A DNA stretch of 64,000 nt from Flavobacterium nitratireducens (GTDB lineage: Bacteria > Bacteroidota > Bacteroidia > Flavobacteriales > Flavobacteriaceae). Numbering within the stretch: position 1 is the first letter of the stretch; every line of letters begins with the position of its first letter. The notes beneath the pieces were generated by a model, which saw only the letters and a program-made list of their open reading frames with translations, was not told the DNA's origin and did not search any database. Position numbers and translations under genes: made by a program. Below, piece after piece: positions 9,125 through 17,972 of the stretch. The stretch is taken from positions 1,798,001-1,862,000 of the forward strand of contig NZ_CP121111.1 in NCBI RefSeq assembly GCF_029625335.1, read 5' to 3'.

Positions 9125-9841
9125 ATGGAAAATAAATTAAAGATTCAAATTTGGTCGGATATTGTATGTCCTTTTTGTTATATCGGTAAAAGAAGATTAG
9201 AACAGGCATTAGCACAATTTGGACATCAGGATGCCATTGAAATAGAATGGAAAAGTTTCCAATTAGACCCCTATTTTATTGCTGAAGAAAATGATAATTT
9301 AGCCGAACATTTAGCCGAAAAGTATCAAAAAAACAAAGAATGGGCTCTAGAAATGTTAGAAAATACGACTCAAAATGCTGCTAATTCGGGATTAGAATTC
9401 CATTTCGAAAAAGCCATTATGGCCAATACATTCAAAGCACATCGATTACTTCATTTAGCTAAAAAACAAAAGCTTGGAAACACACTTAAAGAATTACTTT
9501 TTAAAGCCTATTTTACGGATGGAAAAAATGTAGATGACAATGAAACATTAAAACAAATAGGTTTAGAAGCAGGACTTGAAACGAATAATATTGAAAAAGT
9601 ACTACACTCAGATGAGTTCTCAGAAGAAGTAAGACAAGACATCGAACTTGCGCAAAAAATTGGAATACAAGGAGTGCCCTTTTTTGTATTTGAAAACAAA
9701 TATGCTATTTCAGGAGCCCAATACAAAGAAACCTTTATAAAAACTTTAGAAAAGGTATGGGAAGAAGGACAGTTTGATTCAAAAATTACTATCTTGAATA
9801 CCGAAAACAATGCTAGCTGTGGCATAGATGGATGCAATTAA
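9125..9841 (+). CDS. DsbA family (FrnE-like) thiol oxidoreductase
   Basis: A 238-aa thioredoxin-fold protein of the DsbA/FrnE branch. The redox motif is Cys15-Pro-Phe-Cys18 in SDIVCPFCYIGKRRLE, and the cis-Pro loop is GIQGVPFFVFENKYAISGAQ. There is no signal peptide, so it is probably cytoplasmic, as FrnE is. Two more cysteines occur at the C-terminus (SCGIDGCN), a feature also seen in FrnE-type proteins. It has its own promoter. The likely role is disulfide exchange or oxidative-stress protection; the exact substrate cannot be read from the sequence. Confidence 0.88.
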   Translation: MENKLKIQIWSDIVCPFCYIGKRRLEQALAQFGHQDAIEIEWKSFQLDPYFIAEENDNLAEHLAEKYQKNKEWALEMLENTTQNAANSGLEFHFEKAIMANTFKAHRLLHLAKKQKLGNTLKELLFKAYFTDGKNVDDNETLKQIGLEAGLETNNIEKVLHSDEFSEEVRQDIELAQKIGIQGVPFFVFENKYAISGAQYKETFIKTLEKVWEEGQFDSKITILNTENNASCGIDGCN

Positions 9842-9855
9842 AGATAAAAGATAAA

Positions 9856-10843
9856 ATGAATACTTCTGAACAAAAAAATCATCAAATGGGGAATTATAGG
9901 TTGTGGAGATGTTACTGAAAAGAAAAGTGGTCCTGCCTATCAAAAAACCGAAGGATTTGAAATTGTAGCCGTAATGCGCAGAGATGCGGAAAAAGCAGAA
10001 GATTATGCCAAAAGACTCGGTATAAAAAAATTCTATTCGGATGCTGATGCACTAATCAACGATCCAGAAGTAGACGCTGTATATATAGCTACCCCACCCA
10101 ATTCGCACAAACTATATGGACTAAAAGTAGCTGAAGCAGGAAAAACATGTTGTATTGAAAAACCATTAGCTCCTAGTTATGATGATTGTGTAACAATATA
10201 TGATGCATTTAAAACCAAAAAAGTACCCCTTTTTGTTGCTTATTATCGTCGTTCTCTACCTCGATTTACACAAATAAAGAAATGGCTGGATGCTAATAGT
10301 ATTGGAGAAATCCGTCATATCAACTGGCATTTAAGCAAACCTGCCTCTGCACAGGATTTATCAGGAATTTACAACTGGCGTACAGATGCAAATGTAGCTA
10401 AAGGCGGTTATTTTGATGATTTAGCTAGCCATGGATTGGATTTATTTCATTTTTTACTGGGCGAATTCGAAGAAGTTTCAGGTATAAGTACTAACCAGCA
10501 AAACTTATATTCTGCAAAAGACGCATTAGTAGCTTGCTGGATACACAAAACGGGGATTACAGGAACTGGAAGTTGGAATTTTGGATGTACAAAAAGAGAG
10601 GACAAAGTAATAATTTACGGAAGCCAAGGAACGATAGAATTTTCAGTGTTTGACGAAAATCCAATTGTACTTACTAATGAAAATGGAACTATACCTCTAG
10701 TAATTGAACATCCTGAAAACGTACAATTACATCATGTAGAAGCAATGAAAGAACAACTATTGGGTAATGGAACACATCCATCTGGAGGGAAAACAGCCCT
10801 ACACACTAGTTGGATCATGGATAAAATTATGAATTCAATATAA
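9856..10843 (+). pseudogene. Gfo/Idh/MocA family NAD(P)-dependent dehydrogenase, frameshifted near N-terminus
   Basis: The N-terminal Rossmann motif (IIKWGIIGCGDV) is readable in frame from about 9878, but the only sensible ATG (9856, MNTSEQ) is in another frame. The break falls in an A7 run at 9872-9878; with six A the product would be an unbroken 328-aa protein. The remaining ORF from the ATG at 9974 lacks the nucleotide-binding loop. The rest is typical: the EKPLAPSYDD segment with the catalytic-type Lys, and a C-terminal GFO/IDH/MOCA fold with GGYFDDLASHGLDLFHF. Substrate unknown, probably a sugar or inositol derivative. Either a sequencing indel or a real lesion. Confidence 0.85.
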
Positions 10844-10844
10844 A

Positions 10845-10874
10845 AAAAAGCTTCAGAACCACCTGAAGCTTTTT
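10845..10874 (+). terminator. Rho-independent terminator after the dehydrogenase
   Basis: Stem AAAAAGCTTCAG / CTGAAGCTTTTT with a six-base loop, starting within two bases of the stop codon. The flanking A and T runs let it work on either strand. From here to 11110 I see only AT-rich DNA and no gene. Confidence 0.85.
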
Positions 10875-11104
10875 AACTAACTACACAAACTAATTAATTA
10901 CTAACCAATAGCAAATTTCTAACCAAAAAAAGAATAACACATATCGTACCAAAAATAAATAACAGTTGCACTTATTTTAAAAACTAAAACAATTTACAAC
11001 AAAGTTAACCTGAAAAATTAAGAACAAATAAATACTGAGCGAAAAATAAGTCATATAAAAATATAGTGGCTCATAAACAAAAATCTAATTCAAAACGTAT
11101 AAAA

Positions 11105-11141
11105 AGCATACTAATATGTAATTTTGTAGTATGTATGCTTT
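11105..11141 (+). promoter_or_regulatory. umuC promoter with an overlapping imperfect palindrome
   Basis: TAATTTTG at 11119-11126 fits the TAnnTTTG -7 box and lies only four bases before the umuC ATG (11131), which predicts a leaderless or nearly leaderless mRNA. The box is flanked by inverted words, AGCATAC on the left and GTATGTATGCT on the right, a layout expected for a repressor operator over a promoter. The repressor is unknown; a LexA-like or self-cleaving regulator is a guess. Confidence 0.4.
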
Positions 11142-12404
11142 AGTCGATTGTAATAATTTTTATGCTTCCTGTGAACGTGTTTTCCAGCCGGAACTCAACG
11201 GAAAAGCGGTTGCGATATTATCTAACAACGATGGCTGTGTTATATCTAGAAGTAATGAAGCCAAGGCTGCAGGAATTGCAATGGGTGTACCAGCATTCCA
11301 AATCAAAGATTTGATAAAAGAGAAAGATGTAAAAGTATTTTCATCCAATTATGCTCTTTATGGTGATTTAAGTCGTCGCGTGATGGAAGTACTCCAACAG
11401 TTTACACCAAACGTAGAAATATATAGTATAGACGAAGCCTTTCTAAATTTTGATGGATTAAACATTGCAGATTACCACGATTATGGCATCCAAATCAAAA
11501 AAAGGATTCAAAAATGGATTGGAATTCCAGTTTGTATTGGATTTGCCGAAACCAAAGCCTTATCAAAAGTTGCCAATAAAATTGCTAAGAAATTCCAAGA
11601 CCGCACACTAGGTGTTATGTAATTGACTCGGAAGAAAAACGCATCAAAGCCTTAAAATGGACTAAAATTGAGGATGTTTGGGGCATTGGATACCGAACTA
11701 CTAAGAAAGCTAAAATACGAAACATCAACACGGCTTTTGACTTTATTCAGCCGCAACACGAAGCCTGGATAAAGAGAGAAATGGGAGTAGTGGGACTCCG
11801 CTTAAAGGCAGAATTGGAAGGTAAAGCCGTTATAGAACTTGAACCAATTGTAGAACAAAAGAAAAGCATTTCCATAACCCGAAGTTTTCCCAAACAAATA
11901 GCAGAATATGATTTACTACGGGAACGTATCACGACCTTTGCTTCGGTTTGTGCCGAAAAATTACGCAAGCAAAAATCCTGTTGTCATACCGTTATTGTGA
12001 TGCTTGTTATTGACAAACACAGTAACAAAAACACACAATACTATTTCAACAAAGCAATGACTTTGCCTTTTGCGACCAATTCGACTTTGACCATTGCCAA
12101 TACAGCAGTCGAATTATTCAAACAATTACACAAAGGCAACGAAAATTTGAAATTTAAAAAAGCAGGTGTTATTGTTACGGAACTCATTGGTGAAAACCAA
12201 AAACAGTTTCAATTATTTGAAGAAGAAAACCCAAAACATTTGGCTTTGATGAAAGTCATGGATCAGTTGAATTCAAAACTAGGGGATACCAAAATAAAAT
12301 TGGCAAGCCAAAACTTAAATCTTACTTGGGATATGAACCAAAGGTATTTATCGCCTAAATACACAACTAGTTTTAAAGATATTCTTGAAATACGATGCGA
12401 ATGA
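11131..12404 (+). pseudogene. umuC: Y-family DNA polymerase V catalytic subunit UmuC, frameshifted
   Basis: Translesion DNA polymerase of the UmuC type. The palm has Asp6 (ALVDCNNFYASCE) and Asp101-Glu102 (YSIDEAF). The first ORF stops at 11622 after DRTLGVM. Inserting one T near 11615-11616 restores DRTLGVYVIDSEEKRIKALKWT and joins it to the helix-hairpin-helix (IEDVWGIGYRTTKKAK) and little-finger part, ending at 12404. The joined length is about 424 aa, the family norm. The TGA overlaps the umuD ATG (ATGA at 12401-12404). The gene order umuC then umuD is the reverse of E. coli. With the umuD lesions next to it, real loss of function is plausible. Confidence 0.88.
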
Positions 12405-12834
12405 AAAAAATCCAAAACTCACATTCCACAAACCAGATTACGAAAGCGAACTGCGAATTCCTTTCATCCCTGATGGTGTATCGGCAGGATTCCCCTAGCC
12501 TGCAGCTGATTTCATGGAGAATAACATCGATTTGAATAAGGAACTAAGCGAAAATCCGCTGGCAACCTTTTATATCAAAGTAAAAGGAAATTCGATGATT
12601 GATGCAGGAATTGAAGACAAGGACGTATTGATTGTAGACCGAAGCATTGAACCACAAGACAACAAAATCGCCGTTTGTTTTATCGATGTAGAATTTACTG
12701 TAAAACGCATCAAACTGGAAAAAGATTGTCTATATCTCATGCCTGAAAATTCAAATTACAACCCCATAAATGTCACTGAAGAAAACCAACTTATCATTTG
12801 GGGAATTGTGACCTATGTGATAAAAAAAATGTGA
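12401..12834 (+). pseudogene. umuD: UmuD/LexA-type S24 peptidase, broken by an A-tract frameshift and an amber codon
   Basis: UmuD partner of UmuC. The readable frame gives NPKLTFHKPDYESELRIP and then the cleavage region VSAGFP, a TAG at 12496-12498 where E. coli has Ser (GFPSPAAD), then PAADFMENN onward. The ATG at 12401 is out of frame with this because of an A7 run (A8 would join them, giving about 144 aa). The serine-lysine dyad is intact: Ser in GNSMIDAG and Lys in FTVKRI. The 106-aa ORF from the ATG at 12514 corresponds to processed UmuD' lacking about nine residues. Two independent lesions suggest decay, but internal reinitiation could still give a UmuD'-like protein. Confidence 0.85.
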
Positions 12835-12858
12835 AGTCGAACAAATTCGACTCCACAT
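12830..12858. terminator. Hairpin between umuD and the symporter gene
   Basis: TGTGAAGTCGAA pairs with TTCGACTCCACA around a short loop. It lies between convergent genes but has no good T run, so terminator function is uncertain. Confidence 0.4.
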
Positions 12859-12886
12859 CTTTGCATTTAAAACTATTATTGTAATC

Positions 12887-14572
12887 CTACCAGAACTTCA
12901 CGTATAAAGCTGCGATAATTAATAAAGTAATGATAATTAATACTGTTGTTTGTGGTTTTACCTTGAACATTTCAGTATCCAATTCAAAAGCTTTAGGGTT
13001 CACTTTTGGTCCTGCGAAACTCACTGCAACCATTAAAAGCATAGTGAACATAAATGATAATCCCATACAAATGTGGAATGGAATTTCAAATCCACCTTTC
13101 CCATTTGGCCAAGCAGTGTATAAGAACGTTTCATTTCCAAACAATGCTGGTGCATATTCATTAAACAATACTGATAATAAGAATCCTGCTAATACTCCCA
13201 CAATAGCTGCAGTTCCTGTTGTACGCTTCCAGAACATCCCTAAGAAGAACATAGCAAATACTCCAGGACTAATAAATCCTGTATACTTTTGGATATAGGT
13301 AAATCCTCCAACTCCTCCAATTCCTAAAACATCATTCCATGTAAACAATACTGCAAGAACCATAGAAGCAAAAACAGCATATCTACCAATGTTTACCTGA
13401 GCTCTATCTGAAGCACTTTTTTGAATGTATTTTTTATGAACGTCTAAAGTATAAATCGTAGAAATACTATTCACTTTACCTGCTAACGAAGCTACAATAG
13501 CTGCTGTTAATGCCGCCACTGATAACCCTTTTAATCCTGTAGGCAAGAATGTCAACATCGCCGAGTAAGCACCGTCTTTTCCTCCTACTAATTGTGGTAA
13601 ATGACCTCCTTCGTTTAAAACATAAGCAGCAATACCAGGTAACATTACAATTACAGGCATTAATAATTTTAACAATCCTGCAAATAAAATTCCTGTACGA
13701 GCTGTAGTTAAGTCAGCTCCAAGTGCTCTTTGTGTGATGTATTGGTTACATCCCCAATAGTTCAAGTTGATAATCCAGATACCTGCTAAATAAGATAAAA
13801 TTCCAGGGAAAGTAAGGTATTTATCAATTTCTAATTGTGTAGAAGTAGCTGTTGGACGTGGAATAATCATTTTGAAATGCTCTGGTGCTTCCTGCATTAA
13901 TACATTGAATCCTGCAATAGCATCTTTTCCTACTCCAAAATATTCTCCTACTGTTGTCAAAGCAATATAAGAAGTCACTAAACCTCCAATAATCAATACC
14001 GCTACTTGAATAACATCTGTATAGGCTACTACTTTCATACCTCCAAGAGAGATAATCAAAGCAAATACCGCTAAACCTAACATAATTACATGAAGATATT
14101 CTCCTCCTGCTAATCCGTTAATCGCTACAGCTCCTAAGTATAAAATAGAAGTTAAGTTTACAAAAACATACAAGAACAACCAGAAAACAGCCATAATCAA
14201 AGCTGTAGTTTCATTATAACGTGTTTTCAAAAATTGCGGCATGGTATAAATCTTGTTTTTCAAATAAACAGGAATAAACCAAATCGCGATAATAATAAGT
14301 GATATAGCAGCAACCCACTCGTAGGCAGCAACTGCAATCCCTAAGAAGAAACCTTCTCCACTCATTCCAATAAACTGCTCCGCAGAGATATTAGAAGCAA
14401 TAAGCGAAGCTCCAATAGCCCACCATGTCAAAGTTCCTTCGGCTAAGAAATACGCCTTAGCATCGTGTTCGTTTTTTTCGCGCTTGCGATAAACAATGTA
14501 TCCATAAATAGATACTATTAAAAAGTAAATTATAAAGACTGCATAATCTGCAAATCCGAGAGTTGAGCTCAT
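12887..14572 (-). CDS. Sodium/sugar symporter, SSS family (vSGLT-like)
   Basis: A 561-aa inner-membrane transporter with about 14 helices. The segment LIASNISAEQFIGMSGEG, followed by AVAAYEWVAAI, closely resembles the Vibrio Na+/galactose symporter vSGLT, including the Gln (Gln66) and Glu (Glu85) that contact galactose there. It ends the gal operon, 20 bases after galE, so uptake of galactose (or glucose) with Na+ is the likely role. Substrate assignment rests on context and this similarity. Confidence 0.9.
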   Translation of the reverse strand: MSSTLGFADYAVFIIYFLIVSIYGYIVYRKREKNEHDAKAYFLAEGTLTWWAIGASLIASNISAEQFIGMSGEGFFLGIAVAAYEWVAAISLIIIAIWFIPVYLKNKIYTMPQFLKTRYNETTALIMAVFWLFLYVFVNLTSILYLGAVAINGLAGGEYLHVIMLGLAVFALIISLGGMKVVAYTDVIQVAVLIIGGLVTSYIALTTVGEYFGVGKDAIAGFNVLMQEAPEHFKMIIPRPTATSTQLEIDKYLTFPGILSYLAGIWIINLNYWGCNQYITQRALGADLTTARTGILFAGLLKLLMPVIVMLPGIAAYVLNEGGHLPQLVGGKDGAYSAMLTFLPTGLKGLSVAALTAAIVASLAGKVNSISTIYTLDVHKKYIQKSASDRAQVNIGRYAVFASMVLAVLFTWNDVLGIGGVGGFTYIQKYTGFISPGVFAMFFLGMFWKRTTGTAAIVGVLAGFLLSVLFNEYAPALFGNETFLYTAWPNGKGGFEIPFHICMGLSFMFTMLLMVAVSFAGPKVNPKAFELDTEMFKVKPQTTVLIIITLLIIAALYVKFW

Positions 14573-14591
14573 AAAAAAAAGTTTTAAATTA

Positions 14592-15640
14592 TTAATTATT
14601 GGTTGATTGATAGCTATTCAAAAAGCTTTTAGCTTCTAATTTTTGTTCCCATTTCCAAGCACTAGCCATAGCTTCTTCAAGAGTCAATTGGGTTTTCCAA
14701 CCTAGTACTTGATTAGCTTTGTCTGTATTGGCATAAGCTAAGGTAACATCACCTTCTCTTCTATCAACGATTCGGTAAGCCAAATTTTGACCACTCACTT
14801 TTTCAAAAGCATTGATTACTTCCAATACTGAACTTCCTACTCCTGTTCCTAAGTTGAAAGTTTCTACTTTAGCTTCGTTTTTATTATTTATTAAACGTTG
14901 CAAAGCAATAACGTGTGCTTTAGCTAAATCAACCACATGGATGTAATCACGAATACAAGTTCCATCTGGTGTTGGGTAATCATTTCCGTAAACTAATAAT
15001 TCTTTACGCAACCCAATTGCGGTTTGAGTAATAAATGGTACTAAATTTTGCGGAACACCAATTGGCAATTCTCCAATTTCAACTGAAGCATGCGCACCTA
15101 CCGGATTAAAATAACGCAACAAAATAGCGTTGATTCCGCTTACTTTTGCAACATCAGTAATAATTTCTTCCCCAATTTGCTTTGTATTTCCATATGGAGA
15201 CATAGCTGGTTGTACTGCCGAATCTTCATTAATAGGCATTGTTTCGGCTTGACCATAAACCGTACAAGAAGAACTAAAAATAAAGTTAGCCGATTCTTTT
15301 TTCTCTAATTCCTGAAGCAAATACACTAAAGAATTGATGTTGTTTTCATAATACAACAACGGATTTCCAACACTTTCACCAACAGCTTTCGATGCTGCAA
15401 AATGGATAACACCGTTTACATCTGAATGTCTTTTGAAAAATCCTGAACTGCCGCTTTTTCTCTTAAGTCTAATTTTTCAAAAAGTGGTTTTTTCCCTGTA
15501 ATGGCTTCAATTCCTTTTAAAACGTCTTCAGATGAATTTGATAAATTATCAATTACCACTACCTCAAAACCTTCGTTTTGTAATTCAACTACAGTATGAG
15601 AACCTATGAAACCTAAACCTCCCGTAACAAGTATTTTCAT
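14592..15640 (-). pseudogene. galE: UDP-glucose 4-epimerase, single-base frameshift
   Basis: GalE interconverts UDP-galactose and UDP-glucose in the Leloir pathway. The N-terminus MKILVTGGLGFIGSHTVVEL holds the NAD-binding GxxGxxG motif. The reading frame breaks at an A5 run on the + strand (15436-15440, T5 in the gene). A sixth T restores DFFKRHSDVNGVIHFAASKA and joins the 74-codon front to the 255-codon back, where Ser-Ser-Cys-Thr-Val-Tyr-Gly (catalytic YxxxK region YGNTKQ further on) and IRDYIHVVDLA are intact. The joined length is about 349 aa. As the gene is central to the operon, a sequencing indel is likelier than a null allele. Confidence 0.9.
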
Positions 15641-15667
15641 GATTTGTTTTTTTAAATATCCGTTTAG

Positions 15668-16723
15668 TTATTTTTGTTTGTAATGTACCTCAGATAAGTT
15701 TCTCAACATTTCGGCACTTTTCTCTGGTGTAATATCTCTTTGAGATTCGCCCATCATTTCGTATCCTACCATGAATTTCTTTACTGAAGCCGAACGCAAT
15801 AAAGGTGGGTAAAAATGCATGTGGAATTGCCATTCCGGATGCTCCTCACCATCTGTTGGCGCTTGGTGAATTCCTGAAGAATAAGGAAATGATGTTTCGA
15901 AAAGATTATCGTATTTAGACGTTAATTGTTTTAAAATTACTGCAAAAGCTGCCACTTCATCTTCTGTAAATTCGGTGATTTTAGTGATATGACGTTTACT
16001 AATAATCATAGTTTCGAATGGCCAAATAGCCCAAAAAGGAACAATAGCAGCAAAATGATCATTTTCTACCACAATACGCTCTTTTTTCAAGATTTCTTGT
16101 TGTAAATAATCTTGCAATAAATTACTTCCGTTTTTATCGTAGTACTCTTTTAGGTTGTTTTGTGTTTTCTCAACCTGTGTAGGCAATGATGATTGTGCCC
16201 AAATTTGTCCGTGTGGATGCGGATTACTACATCCCATTACACTTCCTTTGTTTTCAAAAATCTGAACGTGATTGATGTAATCAATACTACCCAAATCTGT
16301 ATATTCTCTTTGCCAAGTATGGATAATATTGATAATTCCATCCACATCCATTTCAGGTAAAGTCAAATTGTGTTTTGGTGAAAAACACACTACTCTAGAA
16401 ATCCCTCTTTCCGGTTGTGCTTTAAAGAAACTTTTCTCTTCATTCCCTTCAAATGCAATAGGCTCTTGTTTTAGCGCCGCAAAATCATTATCAAAAACAA
16501 AGCTACTTTCGTAAGGCGGATTTACTTCACCATTAGCACGTACATTTCCGGCACATAAATAACATTCTGGGTCATATTCCGGTAAAGCAACTGTATTAAT
16601 AGCTTCTTTTTGACCTTGCCAAGGTCTTTTGGCACGATGTGGAGAAACTAAAACCCATTCGTTGATTAAAGGGTTGTATCGTCTATGTGGATCTTCATTA
16701 ATATCAAACTGTCTCATAGTCAT
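15668..16723 (-). CDS. galT: Galactose-1-phosphate uridylyltransferase
   Basis: GalT (351 aa) exchanges UMP between UDP-glucose and galactose-1-phosphate in the cytoplasm. The active-site motif NPHPHGQIWA carries the nucleophilic His. Metal-ligand motifs such as CYLCAGN are near residue 56, with a His-rich C-terminal segment (HPEWQFHMHFYPP). Its start overlaps the galK stop by one base, and galE follows after 27 bases. Length is typical. Confidence 0.97.
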   Translation of the reverse strand: MTMRQFDINEDPHRRYNPLINEWVLVSPHRAKRPWQGQKEAINTVALPEYDPECYLCAGNVRANGEVNPPYESSFVFDNDFAALKQEPIAFEGNEEKSFFKAQPERGISRVVCFSPKHNLTLPEMDVDGIINIIHTWQREYTDLGSIDYINHVQIFENKGSVMGCSNPHPHGQIWAQSSLPTQVEKTQNNLKEYYDKNGSNLLQDYLQQEILKKERIVVENDHFAAIVPFWAIWPFETMIISKRHITKITEFTEDEVAAFAVILKQLTSKYDNLFETSFPYSSGIHQAPTDGEEHPEWQFHMHFYPPLLRSASVKKFMVGYEMMGESQRDITPEKSAEMLRNLSEVHYKQK

Positions 16724-17889
16724 TATTTAGTGTATTGTGATGTTCCGTTACTTACTTTAACGTCATAAATTTTCAATTCAATTCCGAAAGCTTCCGTATA
16801 TAATTTAGAAAATTTATCTTTAATGATTTGTTCTTGTCCTTTTTTAACCAAGTTGATGGTACAACCTCCAAAACCACCTCCCATTAATCTTGAACCAATA
16901 ACAGCTGGTTCTGCTTTGGCTAAATCCACTAATAAATCCAGTTCTTCGCAGCTTACTTCGTAGTCTTTAGACAAGCCATCGTGAGTAGCAAACATTAATT
17001 TGCCTAACAATTCAATATTCCCATTGTCTAAAGCCTCACAAGCCTGAATTACACGGTTGATTTCTTTTACCACAAAAAGAGAACGTCTAAAAACATCATG
17101 ACTCATTTTGTCTTTCAAATCAATGATTGTTTGTTCTGTACAATCTCTAAAACTTTGAATTTCCGGGAAATTAGCCTTTACAATGGCAATTCCTTCCTCA
17201 CATTGTTGTCTTCTTTCATTATAAGCCGAAGTCATCAACGAATGCTTTACATTCGAATCAAATAAAATCAACGAATAATCACTAAAATTAGCTTCATGAT
17301 ACGTATATTCTAAAGTGCGGCAATCAATTTTAATCACTTTGTCTTCTTGTCCCATTACACTCGAAAACTGATCCATAATTCCGCATTTGATTCCTACCCA
17401 ATGCTCCGCTTTTTGTCCTAACAAAGCAATATCAATTGGTTTAATATTCAAATTAAACAAATCATTCATCCCAAATAAGAAACCACACTCTAAAGCTGCA
17501 GAAGAAGACAAACCTGAACCAACAGGAATATTACTACTGAACACACAATTTACACCTTCTAATTGGAATCCGTTTACTTTTAATTGATTAATTACACCTC
17601 TAATGTAATTTGTCCATGCATTATCGTCTAAATTAACCTCAGCCGTAACATCAATTTCAAACGAATCATTAAGATCTAAAGCGATTACTTTAGTAGTATT
17701 GGTATTGTTTTTTGCAAAAGCAAAGCAAATAATCTTATCTATAGCAGCAGGCAATACATAGCCATCATTGTAATCGATATGTTCTCCAATAATATTAATT
17801 CTTCCCGGTGAAAGCACCACTTTTTGAGGGTCGTTCCCAAAAGTCGATTTGAAGAACGCTCTTGTTTTTTCAATTAAAATACTGTTCAT
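16723..17889 (-). CDS. galK: Galactokinase
   Basis: GHMP-family kinase (388 aa) that makes galactose-1-phosphate from alpha-D-galactose and ATP. Galactokinase signature SPGRINIIGEHIDYNDGYVL near residue 27, the ATP loop PVGSGLSSSAALE near residue 121, and the third GHMP motif SRLMGGGFGGCTINL near the C-terminus are all intact. It overlaps galT by one base, so the two are translationally coupled. Confidence 0.97.
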   Translation of the reverse strand: MNSILIEKTRAFFKSTFGNDPQKVVLSPGRINIIGEHIDYNDGYVLPAAIDKIICFAFAKNNTNTTKVIALDLNDSFEIDVTAEVNLDDNAWTNYIRGVINQLKVNGFQLEGVNCVFSSNIPVGSGLSSSAALECGFLFGMNDLFNLNIKPIDIALLGQKAEHWVGIKCGIMDQFSSVMGQEDKVIKIDCRTLEYTYHEANFSDYSLILFDSNVKHSLMTSAYNERRQQCEEGIAIVKANFPEIQSFRDCTEQTIIDLKDKMSHDVFRRSLFVVKEINRVIQACEALDNGNIELLGKLMFATHDGLSKDYEVSCEELDLLVDLAKAEPAVIGSRLMGGGFGGCTINLVKKGQEQIIKDKFSKLYTEAFGIELKIYDVKVSNGTSQYTK

Positions 17890-17972
17890 TTTATTTAAAT
17901 TATTATGTTGTTTGTTATGAATTAGTTCACAAAAATCTTTTTCAAAACGTTTGTGTTCTTTTAATGTAAATT

